Assembly (NCBI GenBank): GCA_024734495.1
Contig: JALMQS010000102.1
Coordinates: 7,644,986 to 7,708,985 of the forward strand
From: Forficula auricularia
Taxonomy: Eukaryota; Arthropoda; Insecta; Dermaptera; Forficulidae
Direction: 5' to 3'
DNA: 64,000 nt
Within the stretch, counting starts at the first letter, position 1. Every line of letters begins with the position of its first letter. The position numbers were made by a program, and so were the translations under genes. Shown piece after piece: positions 40,729 through 52,302 of the stretch. A model generated the notes under the pieces. That model saw only the letters and a list, made by a program, of their open reading frames with translations, did not search any database and was not told the origin of the DNA.

Positions 40729-41135
40729 CCTCGAGTCGGATTCGAACCCGGGTCCACTTGGTTAGCAGGATGACACGCTACCACATTTTTTTTTTATAAT
40801 GTCTTTTTTTATTGAACAAATTTGATACAATATATATACAGTTTGATCCAAAGACATGTGGGATTTAAATTTACAGAGTGGAAAAAATCGTACTTTGTCC
40901 TGCAAAGGGCATTCGCCGATATGACTTATCTTAAATTTATTTATACAGTAATCATTTGGGAAATTTTAGCCTATTGATTATTAGCTAGAGTATCGGGGTT
41001 TTTTTGTTATTTTTATCTGGGAAAATGCTCAGGAAAAAACCAGTTTTTTGGGATGTTTGAGAGAGGACCTTATGGGGATTTTGGAAGGAAGAGGGATGCG
41101 GGGAGGGGGTTATTAGGATGGAACACGCTACCACC
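40729..41135 (-). repeat. tRNA-like sequence interrupted by an approximately 320-bp insertion
   Basis: Minus strand of 40729-40790 has a T-arm with B-box GGTTCGAATCC and a D-arm fragment GTGGTAGCGTG. The D-arm fragment appears again at 41104-41120, there continued by TAGGCTAGGTGG. Everything between (40791-41103) is unrelated, so the repeated gatg..acacgctaccac looks like a target duplication of 15 or so bases. Confidence 0.5.
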
Positions 41136-41959
41136 TAGCCTACCCTACCCCCCATACAATTTTTTAAAAGCATTTAAAAAACATCTTGAGTTTAGAGAAT
41201 TTTAATTTTATCGTTGACAACCCTGACAGAAAGATCCCGAACATGTTCGGACCCTCTGCCGCGAACGTGCTTAATTTTTAATTTTATTTTTCTGAAGATC
41301 GTTAAAAAATAAAAAAATCTCTTTTCTTTGAACTAAATACAACTAATTTTTTATACACATATTTTTCAATTAAATTTATTTGCTTTATTTTAACTCATAA
41401 AAGTCAACTAAAAGAGATGCTATATTTTGTTGTATTTTATTTTATTTTATTTTACACATTTCTAATTCTTTTTATAACAATATTAATTTCCAAACACATT
41501 TTTATACCTAAATCAAACAAATTTCAGAAATAAAATGATATAATAGATTTCGTATTTAAAAATAAAAATTGTTCCTAAAACAGCATGCTTTTAATTTTTA
41601 TTTAAATTTTATACAAATAAATAAAACAACAAAATATTGTAAAAACTTATATATAAAACTCTTTTAGTTAACTCTTGAATATTTGTGATATATATTTATA
41701 TATAATTAAATAAAGATAAGTTTACCTAAAAAATTTATACAAACCAAAAAATAAAAGTGACAATTTTTTATTTGAATTGATTTTTAAATTCATAGAATTT
41801 AGTTGATAAATCATCAATTGCACAAATTAAATAAGCCCTGGAGACAAAAATTAAAAATCTATTTCATATCACAATATAAAAGTAGAAAAAAAATACTATT
41901 GAATCGAACGTATTTATACAAAATTATCCCACTTTTTTTTAATGTTATCTAAACAAAAC

Positions 41960-42240
41960 AAAACAAAATCTTTTACTAGAAAATCATAAGATGGTGTCAT
42001 CTATTAAATTCGATGGAATCGAATATTTTTAATTATATGTCAGAGGGGTTGTTTTTCACCCCCTCGGGAATCGAACCCGAGTGCTAGTAACAGCAATCCG
42101 GGCCATCTGGCTCACCTGCAGGATGAGAACCTCTCTGACATATGTACACGCGTAAAACAACCCCTCTGACATATAATTAAAAATATTCCATTCCATCGGA
42201 TTTGATAGATGATACCATCTTATGATTTTCTAGTAAATTT
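41960..42240 (-). mobile_element. Palindromic MITE with tRNA-like loop
   Basis: Left arm tttactagaaaatcataaga; right arm tcttatgattttctagtaaa, continuing inward through aattcgatggaatcgaatat-like and tatgtcagaggggttgtttt with complement aaaacaacccctctgacata. The minus-strand loop at 42057-42130 has GTGAGCCAGATGG (A-box-like) and B-box GGTTCGATTCC with a CTCGGG/CCCGAG T-stem. Confidence 0.85.
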
Positions 42241-42417
42241 GAATCTATTACCATCGGCAAATTAATATCTTTCATAACAAAAACTTTTATTTTCTAGTCA
42301 GATAATTGTCATATTTGTTTCTTATTTTTGGAGTATTAGTATTTTATACAAAATTGTTGAGAAAATGAAACAGAGAACAAAATGTTTTTTATTTATCTTG
42401 ACCATAACTATTAGCGA

Positions 42418-42556
42418 TTTCGACTTAATGCACTCGTACCGTGCGGTACGCACGCGTGAGTACTGAGCATGCGTACTTTGAAATTTCTCATCAGAAATGT
42501 AAAGTGCACATGCTCACTACGCCTGAATGTAGTGGGAGTAAGTCGATTACGCCATA
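42418..42556. repeat. GACTTAATGCACTC repeat, copy 1
   Basis: tcgacttaatgcactcgtac to gtgggagtaagtcgattacg with gagcatgcgtactttgaaat and gtgcacatgctcactacg inside; the ends are short inverted repeats (GACTTA/TAAGTC). Copy 2 is at 59927-60058. Confidence 0.65.
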
Positions 42557-44659
42557 TATGACAATACTAGTAAAGAAAAACAGCCATCAATTTTAGAATT
42601 TAGGCAGATAACTTTAGATATAGTTCATATTTATAGTTAGATGTTGTTGTTGTTTTTTTAATAAAAAAATTATGTTTAATGTGATTTGTACTGAAAGTAG
42701 TTGTTTTTTGATAGCAAAACAAAGAAATATTCTATTGGAATAAAATAATAATATCTGTTTCTCTGATCTTCATTATGAATATGGATAGATAAAAACTTTG
42801 GTCATTTTGATATTATTAAAATGATTTTCCTTTAAAACACACTGTTTAGACTTAGAAATCAAATAGATTAATTTGCCAAAACATCATTTCGATACATAAA
42901 TCTCTATAATTATGAAGAATAATTGCTAACTGGCTAATTCGAAAATGATTTCTTATCTAGAAATTGAAATGTCATGTCTGAAAGAAGTTATTTTGAGAAT
43001 ATTCTACTTTCAGAGTTCTTAAAAAAAATTGAAGATATTTTGATATCAATTTACATTCTCATTTCATAAAAAACAAAGACTTGATTTTTAGATAACTTCG
43101 CCTCTCTCAAAAAGCCTATCTATCCAATTATTAACGACTTAAGCACTTATAATTGAAATGCCTTCTTTTTCTTCTTTCTTGCAAGTATTTTCGTAGTGTT
43201 TCGGGCTCTTTAAAGAGATCGTACCAGCATTCTCGATCACTTTCCTCATGGGGTTGATAGTCAATAGAAATAATGGCTGTCTACGTTTCAGGTGACCATT
43301 TGTAAAACTATTACTCTTGACTATATACCTACAATGCTAGGGTATCCTTTCGGGCCAAAACTATATATATTCATTTTTCTCTATACTATATTTGACAATG
43401 AATATCTTTCTAATATTTTCTAAACTTGAGCCAGAGCATTTCAAAGAAATGCCAGACCTAAGACAATTAACATTTTTGAGATCCTTTAAACTTTCTATTA
43501 AAATCGTGAACAAGAAAATAAAAACAATGGTATTTAATATTTATTCATTTATAACATTTATTTATTTCATAGAAGCTTTAACTTTAGCCAATTTAGTTAT
43601 TTTTGGGGTCTCTAAATTAATGAGCCCCTATCCTCCCTGATATGATGATCTAGGCTGGACCTTGGGTAAAACTATTCTTCTTGCCTTACAATTACCATGT
43701 AACCAGTACCAGGGTATTCTTTCGGATCAATTTTTTTCACTTTCCCTTTAATCCTAGATCTTATTAGCTATAGTGAGAACATTAAATATCTTCATTTTTA
43801 ATTTTTTTTTAAACTTGATAGCACTTTTAAGAAATTTTTATTATAAATCTCCCAGAGGAAAGTACGTAACTATTTCCATAGTCTTATAAATCTTGTCTAA
43901 ACTAACTAACTAGATAGTCACGACATTAGCTAATATTATCCCAAGATAATATCGAAATATCATGTTTTTTATCCAGAAAGTCTAAACTCTGTGTTTTCAA
44001 ATGAAAATCTACTAGTTCTCTAGTAAAATAATTTTTATAATTTTAGAAATTGTTTAATTTAAAATAATTTTAATTATTATTACTAAGATCAAATCTATCA
44101 ATTGTTTGGGTATATGAAATGATCTACTGATCTGGATTCTGATCTACATTATTTCAATGAGGTACTTAAAGATTTAAGGCTTCCACTCCATTTCAAGCAC
44201 CTTTTTCACTCATTCTTCTTCTCAACACACAAACACCATCTATATTAATTCTCACTGAGCTTACATCTCACGAATACTATGTCTACTTTTCTCCTGGAAG
44301 CTTCTGCCATTAATGAATGATTCTTGAAACTGGGCAAATCAGAGATTCAATTCAAAGAGAAAGTTTTAAAAAAAAAAAAATTTATTAAAATTTGTTAAAA
44401 TTTTCAGTTGATAAAGCATTTGAGTCACTACTTTAATAACCTTCTTTTAGGTACTTATGTGATTAGCTACTCAATTTCTTTGCCGAACGAAAATTTTAAG
44501 AGCATAATAGTTCTTCAGGGAACAACTCATTTTCAGAGTGAAATTTGAAGATGACTTGAAAATTGACTTTTGAACTCATGAATTCCAATAAAAGACAAAA
44601 CATAGGTCATAAAAAGCCATACAAAATATTTTATTAACTATCAAAGGGAACTTACTTTT

Positions 44660-45035
44660 TAAGCCATCCAGATTGGACATTTTTAATAAGATAAATCTTA
44701 TCAGAATGCATATACGTATCGTTTTGACATCTTATTTTAGAAAAGATAAGAGTAAATAAATATTACATGTAATATTTATTTACTCTTATTTTTATTAAAG
44801 ATGTTTCACCTTGCACCAACACCACAATCCCTACTAATTATTTCTAATTTTAGAGTGATTTTTAAGTAATTTGATGTTATTCCAAAGAGTTAGACTGATT
44901 GCGTAAATCATTAAGTTTTCAGTGTACCACTTGAAAAAACACTAGAACCAGTTGAAAACAACTCCAGAATTAGATATTGAAATGTTATGCATTCTGATGA
45001 GATTATCTCATTAAAAATGTTCTATCTATATGGTT
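44660..45035. repeat. MITE copy, ATTGGACATTTTTAAT ends
   Basis: cagattggacatttttaata at left, attaaaaatgttctatctat at right, with cttatcagaatgcata and gcattctgatgagatt as inner inverted parts. Confidence 0.6.
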
Positions 45036-47221
45036 TCAGACAAACTTCTCTTTTGATAAACACTTCAACCCCTGAAGTAGCTATTAAATCCTTTATAAAT
45101 AAATAAATAAATTTAAATAAACAAATAATATTCCTTATCGAATATTATCTAATTACATTTTACAAGACTTTTGGATTGAATCTCATTCATCATCAACTTT
45201 TGCCCCAGTTTTTTCATCAGAATCCTTTCCCTATTTCGGGTCCATTTTTCTTCTATTGCATTTTTTATAATACGAGTCAGTTGTTTTATAATAGTAATTG
45301 ATTTAATTCCAATACGTTTGCTAAAAATATTGATTATCATTCTCACATTGAATGTTCTTTTGAAATGATTGATTATAATTATAATAAATAATTCTATTAA
45401 TAATACTCTCTCCTAGAGATAAAATGATTAAACATGAATGAATGATGATCTTTCAATTAGAAAGAAATAACATTTCATAATTAAATTTAAAAAAATAAAA
45501 AAAATAAATAAAAAATAAAATAAAAACAATTTACATCGGATTTTTTATAATTTCTTACTTTTTGTATATATTGATGTAATAATTGTAAAAATAAATAATA
45601 AAATGAATTATAAAAATCCAGATTATTTTTTTCCTACACTGCTATATTCTGTTTTTAATTTTAAAATTAAATATTTTATTTGTAACAACTAAGAAGAATC
45701 ACGTGTTGAAAAATAGTTGCCTTATTTCTAAGACATCGTAGTTTTTTTGGGATAGGGTTTTCGTGAATAAGTTCTATTTTGACTAGATTTCTCCTAAACA
45801 ATTATGATTATTTTTCTAAAACTTACGTGGCTGATAAGCGTTATTTTCACATTATTGAAGAAAAATTTTCTTATTCACTTAAATTATTCTTTATTTATAT
45901 TAATTTACTCTAGGTCATGTGTGGACATCATTATGATCAAAAAGACGGAGAAAAAGATACCTAGCAACCCACCTTCTAGAAAGCAACGAAAAAGAAGAAT
46001 TAGAAGATACTTTGAACTAATAACCAAATTTTTGTTGAGGGAATGAAAATCAATAAGAGCAAAAATATGGTATAAAGGTTTTGATCTTTAGTAAAAGATA
46101 ACTTGCCCATGTCTTCTCAGCGATTCAATTATGTAATATCCACATCCACAGATACCTTCGACTCCTACCCAGTCCATAAAATCTCTTCCTCTTCTTTTTT
46201 TGATGCAGGGCCTAATCCAGGTCTTTAAGGGCTGTAGGTACCATCTTAGCGTAACTATTTATCGCATCAATATCATTAAAAAAACAAACAGAAATATTTA
46301 TTGAATTTTTCATTTAGGGAATAAAAATATAGTTTAAATAATCGAAGGCTACAGAGAAGAAGTTAAGAATTAGGAATTAAAATTAATTATGAATTAGGAA
46401 GTAAAATCACGTGGGGCAGGAGGTGCCAAAAAGAAATTAACTCTAGAATCAAAACGGTGTTTAATTCAATACAAAAATTATTATAATCCTCTTCGGTTCA
46501 CCCTTAAAAAATAAGATATTGCTCAGAACATAAGTATGAAGTATCGCGTTGTATGCATTTGAAACAGCGATTTGAGGGGTAGGGAGAAGGTTTGAAAATT
46601 TATGATATATAGAATGTTGAAGATGGATGGATAAAATTTAGTTGAAGAATTTCTTGATAGAATGAAAAGAAAGAGAAGATTGTGGAAGTATTTGAAGAAG
46701 ATGAGATAGATATGGTCACAAAGAATTACTTAGGGATATTGTGGAGGGAAAGGGAAGATTAATATATTTTTCATAATAAATATGCGATATACTATTATAG
46801 TTTTGGAGAATTGAAAGATTTGGCATGGGTTAGATAAAGTCGGTAGTTCCGTCAAACCAGTCTTAGGACTGTTTCGTTGAAGATGTCGATGTAGTAAATA
46901 ACGTCTTTTGTTTTTAGAAACCGTCAGAAAAATAATCTCATTCTTCATTCGCATTCTAGATTTTACACATAGAGATGGAGGGGGGGGGGGGCAGTTGCCC
47001 CAGGGCCCGGCACTATCCCTGTTATATGAATTTTTGTACTACTAAAATCTATTACTGATTATAAATAAAAATATATAATACCAAAATTAGGTAACAAAGC
47101 ATATTAAGTTATCGATATATTTATTGGTTCAATAATCAAATATTTTACAAATTGAAAAATGTAGTACTTTTATTTGTCCCAGCATTGAGGGGCCGCTGGT
47201 TTGATTTTTCCCCAAGGCCTG

Positions 47222-48820
47222 GATAGAGTATTTATCTAACTTTCCACATAAATTTCACCATTACTGCCTAACCCTTTGAGGAAAACAAATTTTTATAATG
47301 ACATTTATTAATGAAGATTTAATTTAAAACAGAAAAGTTAATATGAATAAAATGTCTCAAATCAACAGTTAATGAGTTAAAAGATATTTCAATATTGTAG
47401 AGTGAATGAACTTGATAAATCAATAACATATAAGGTGTAAGGTGTAATGGCGACACATCCTCTCGATATTAAAGACCAAAAGAATTATACCTAAATGAAA
47501 AAGAATAAGATCTTATTTTATCGATTTCATCTATCTGAAGGTTCACAGAAGGTCTATAATATAAGAAAATACCATTTTGATTAAGAATTTTGTAGTTTAA
47601 AAGAAATTTTATGTAAAGATCCAATTTCTTCTCTGCCGGGAGTGAATCAACTAGAAATGCTAAAAGTTTTTATTTTTTTCTCATTATATATCAAATCAAA
47701 TCTTTTGAAATTTCATATCTGTGTGTTATTTCCTTTTATATTTGATAACAAATAATTATTATTAGGAAATTTGCATTTTCAATGGTAGTTTATTTGAAGT
47801 CCAATTTGAAAAAACGCCAATAACTCCGTTGAAATGTTTTTTAAAAACATACAATGAATATATATTATAAAACAATTAATTATGAATAATTTAATTCAAT
47901 TTTGAACAAAATCGATTTAGTACTTTTTGAGAAAATGGTCAAAAACCCCGAAAACCGTCTAAAAACGATGTTTTTTGAAATCGCGAGATGCCTTTGAAAA
48001 AAGTTTAAAAAGTCATATGAAACGAAACACTGACATGTGATATGGAAGTGAATTTTAAAATGTTTCTAAAACGGTCTTTCATAGACGGTTTTCGGTGTTT
48101 TTGACCATTTTCTCAAAAAGCACTAAATGAATTTCGTTCAAAATTGAATCTAATTATTAATAATTATTTGTTTTATAATATATATTAATTTCATAATTTT
48201 AAAAATTATTTTAAAGGAGTTATGAGCGTTTTTTCAAATTAGGCTTCAAATAAACTACACTTTAAAATGAAAATATTCTAATAAAACATATTTTCTATAA
48301 AAGATAAAAGGAAATAATACACAGATATTAAATTTCAAAAGGTTTGATTCGATATGAAATGAGAAAAAAAATCAAACCTTTTAGCATTTCTAGTTGATTC
48401 ACTCCCGGCAGAGAAGAAATTGGATCTTTTCATACAATTTCTTTTAAACCATAAAATTCTTAATCAAAATGTTATTTTCTTATATTAAAAAGTTCTTATA
48501 TTAAACAGTGAACCTCCAGATAAATAAAATCGATAAAATAAGATCGATTTCTTTCTAATTTATAATTATTTTGGTCTATTTTATCGAGAGGATGGATCGC
48601 CATGAAACATTATTTGTTGATTTATCAAGTCCATTCCCCCTACACTATTGAAATATCTTTTAACTCGTAAACTATTGAGTTTAGATATTTAACTCATATT
48701 AACTTTTCTGTTGGAAATTCAATCTTCTTTAATAAAAGTCATTATATATATTGCGTACCTCAAAGGGTTAGACAGTAAGGGTGAAATTTATGTGGAAAGT
48801 TAGATAAATACTGCTCTATC
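47222..48820. mobile_element. 1.6 kb palindrome
   Basis: Left arm begins gatagagtatttatctaact and right arm ends gttagataaatactgctcta. Arms of about 750 bp stay complementary, with moderate divergence, through ctctgccgggagtgaatcaa/ttgattcactcccggcagag and accgtct/agacggt to a centre near 48010-48060. No reading frame, no hammerhead motif and no tRNA-like loop seen. Divergence between arms suggests an old element. Confidence 0.9.
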
Positions 48821-49439
48821 GCCGTAGATATTCTACATATTAAAAAAACTAATGAAGAATTATTTTAATATTTTAATTTCCTAAAAGAAAGCTCATTATG
48901 TATAATTATTTCGGATCAATATTTAAGTAGCTTGAGAGAATTAAAATTGTCAAAATAAAATAAAAATATGAAATTTGGTTGATGACACCGATATTCAATA
49001 ATGTCTTCACAAAGCAATTTATTAACACCCCAGTAAATTATTTTATTATTGATAATGTAATATAAACAATTATTTTGGTGATTATTTTAACATTGAAATT
49101 TAAACGCTATTTTTCCCTTCATCGGAAACACTTGACTCGAAGAGCCTTATTTGTAGATATTTAAAAATTACCCAAAAATTCTTCATTTACAATAAAGTCA
49201 ACGATTTAGTGAACAGATTATCACATAAAAAATTGAGTTACCTAAAAGAAATTGATGTACATGATTTAATTGCCTAATAAATAAAACTAAATAACCATAC
49301 AGACAGTCCAACGTACCCCATTACTTCCGGTTCTTTTAGTATTTTTTTGAATTTAATTATTCTATATGAAAATTTGAGTGTCTTATCTTTTTGAAAAATG
49401 GATGGAATTTTTTTTTCAAAAAACGAGGTTACATATAAT

Positions 49440-49545
49440 ATGTATGTCAGAGGAAATTCGTCTTTAGAATTAGGCTAACTGCCCGGACAGCAAGTTAGAG
49501 CTCGGGTTCGATTCCTGAGGGGGCGAAACCTTCTCACATATAATA
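49440..49545 (+). repeat. tRNA-like element
   Basis: Plus strand: TTAGGCTAACTGCCCGGACAG resembles a D-arm, GAGCTCGGGTTCGATTCCTGAG a T-arm with intact B-box, flanked by tgtcagaggaaattcg and cgaaaccttctcacatata. It belongs with the tctgacatataat family that bears tRNA-like loops. Confidence 0.55.
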
Positions 49546-50190
49546 TATACATAATAATCTACTAAGATCTTTGTAAAATTGTCCTTATATAAGTTCTCAT
49601 ATAATTAATTATTTTATTCAAATATAAGTGAAAGTGTACGCAACATTTTTTTTATTCATAATAAAACAATCACTTTCGGGAGGTTCAATTTTCGAAGTCT
49701 TCTATCTCCCTAATTTTTATTACAATACTAGCCCATACTATTGTAGTATGTAAAATAAAATATCAACTCTAAAAGGTTTCTTATCATAGGAGATAACATT
49801 TTTAGATTAAACAAATGTAAACCCTTGTTAAGTGATGAATGAAATCGAACCGATTCATCCCCTCACTGATTCAACTTATATATCCCCAAAAGGGTCGTTT
49901 GTGTTCCATTAACTTTCATATTATATTTCAGCTAATCGACGTTATTCAAGATTTTTTTTCAATTTTGTTGTCCCTCTTAGATCCCACCAGTTTCAATGTC
50001 TATATTAATCTCTAATGATCAAAATGATCTGATAAAAAATGCATTACCGATTTTACTCTGCTTTAGAAAATACTTTCGAATTGATTTCGATCCCAGAGAT
50101 TGCTCTTTCAGCTAAAAGAGTTTTCTATTCTATTTAAAGATCAACCATCGACAGATCTATACGATGTTTCTCTCTTGTGTATATGTCCAG

Positions 50191-50267
50191 TTTCTCGATT
50201 ATCTCGCTAATAGTTCTATTCATGGATTACGATTTTTGGTGGATCGGCGGTTGTCGCTGTTCGAACG
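50191..50267 (+). CDS. ppk-like exon: N-terminal HG motif
   Basis: After a pyrimidine-rich acceptor ending tccag it reads FLDYLANSSIHGLRFLVDRR then LSLFER. S-S-I-H-G-L is the conserved gating motif just before TM1. The donor CG/gtactt leaves two bases that the TM1 exon completes to CGG. Confidence 0.82.
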
Positions 50268-52267
50268 GTACTTTTTCCAATTTTTTTTTTATTTACTAAA
50301 CTGGCTATAGCGAGGTATTGTAATCATGTTGAAATCAGTGTTTTTTCGCTTCTTATTTTGTATTATGGTGGTGTTCCAATGCCTTCCACATAACATAAAT
50401 CCAATGAAAGGGGTCGTCACAGCCGATTCAATGAAAGTTATTATGTAAATTAGAAAATTTTATAGAGAGAGTACAGATTTTGATATACTTCTCTCTACTT
50501 TTAGTAGTTTCTACATTTGTAATATGGCGTTTTCCCAATGCCTTCCACATAACATAAATCCAATGAAAGGGGTCGTCAGAGCCGATTCATAGAAAGTTAG
50601 GATGTAAATGAGAAAATTTTATAGAGAGAATATAGATTTTGATATATTATACTTCTCTCTACTTTTAATAGTTTCTACTTTTGTAATATGGTGTTTTCCC
50701 ACTGCCACATATCACATAACATAAATCCAATGAAAGGGGTCGTCACAACCGATTCAAAGAAAGTTAGGATGCAAATGTGAAAATTTTATAGAGAGAGTAC
50801 AGATTTTGATATATTTTACTTCTCTCTACTTTTAGAAATATTAATTTATTTTTTCAAAATGTCTGGGTTAATTATAATAGTAAACTCTTCAAAAAATAGT
50901 TTCATTAAATTAAAAATTATTAAGTAATATAATTTAACCGGACTATTGAATTCACTCAGAAATTGTCCATATTTTATTTTTTTGTTTATTTGAGATTCAA
51001 AAATTTCTGAAACTTAAAGAAAATAATTGTTCCATTATTTTTTCTGTTTGTCTGTATTTTGATACCACAAGATAACACAAGAACGGAAGGTCATAAAAAG
51101 TTTGTTTTCGAGCCGAAATTTCAAGCTACAGAACTTTTGTTTGAAATTTTGAAAAAATTAGAAAAAAATTTTAAGCTATTGAACGATTATAGCCGAGGGG
51201 TGATCCGCGATTGGAAGTAGGTGTACACCTCTTTGGAAGTATTTTGGAAGTACTTGGAAATATTTGGAAGTGATTGGAAATATTTGAAAGTACTTGGAAA
51301 TATTTGGAAGTGCTTGGAAATATTTGGAAGTACTTGGAAATATTTGGAATTACTTGGGAATATTTGGAAGTACTTGGAAATACTTGAAAGTACTTGGAAA
51401 TACTTGGAAGTACAAGTGGAAGTAGGTGTACAGCATATTAGGTCGCGATTCACCCCTCGGTTATAACTAATGAGCTGAAATACGACACGTATTAATAAAT
51501 TGCACTTCCATCACAAGTTTCGATTTTCTAACTCAATCTGTTCACACACAAAAATTGACAAATCTCTTAAAATGTTTTTCTTATTTTCCTCTAAATTAAT
51601 TAACAACTTAAATTTTAAAATTCTTTGTTCAATAATTTGTTTTGATTTTCAAAAATAATTTTTCTCTGATTATCTTTGTATAATTCAAGAACGAAAGGTT
51701 GTACAAAGTTCATGTTGCTGCCAAAATATTTGAGTATCTAAAATAAAGAATTGTTTAAATGTTGAGCTTTCTAGATTAAGAGCTTTCAATTGAAAAACGT
51801 AGAAAATAAAAACTTTATATAGAAGCCTTTGAGCTAATTAGCTAAAATGTGGTACAACAAAGTTAGAATTAATAAGCTACAACTTTCAAGATCAATCAAT
51901 TCACTGAACGAAATTGTCAAATCTTCAAATTCTACGCACGTCTTGAAAAAATGTTACGCTTCAATTTTATATAGTACATATTTTATTTATTAATTTATTA
52001 TTACAGGCTGGTATGGTTTTTGGTGATGGTGAATATAACCTGGTGGCTTGGAATTCTTGCGCAGTCCACCTGGAATGAATTTCGCACACAGGCTTATGCC
52101 TTTGTCGTGGATACTGCCTACCTCGATTGGAACACCTCCTTTCCAGCAATCACCTTCTGCGAATCTACCGATGGTTTCTCTATCTATAATTTCGTTCAGA
52201 AGATGAAGTAAATGCCACTTCTTATTACGAGGACCAGGCGGTCCTAGTATTGAATTCCAGCAATAAA

Positions 52268-52302
<35 letters not shown>

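Larger units (their letters stand above)
40206..50190. other. Intergenic region between DOCK and ppk-like genes
   Basis: No protein-coding gene I can support. The regulatory DNA and first exon(s) of the ppk-like gene should lie in its right part. Holds the split tRNA-like (40729-41135), tRNA-loop palindrome (41960-42240), GACTTAATGC repeat (42418-42556), MITE (44660-45035), dispersed repeat (46130-46300), 1.6 kb palindrome (47222-48820) and a tRNA-like (49440-49545). A run of G with gccccagggcccggca at 46979-47020 is a repeat fragment. Confidence 0.6.

Noticed and set aside
42057..42130. Functional tRNA gene
   Set aside because: The T-arm is excellent but acceptor and D-arm do not pair as in a tRNA. 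It is the loop of a palindrome.
43392..43640. 82-codon frame in intergenic DNA as a gene
   Set aside because: AT-rich, no domain, no splice partner, codon use not different from surrounding DNA.
45804..46046. 80-codon frame (hydrophobic start, basic end) as a small gene
   Set aside because: Composition follows the AT-rich background; no conserved motif.
51187..51466. Open frames on both strands (88 and 81 codons)
   Set aside because: Product of a 20-bp tandem repeat without stops; the frames mirror each other on both strands.
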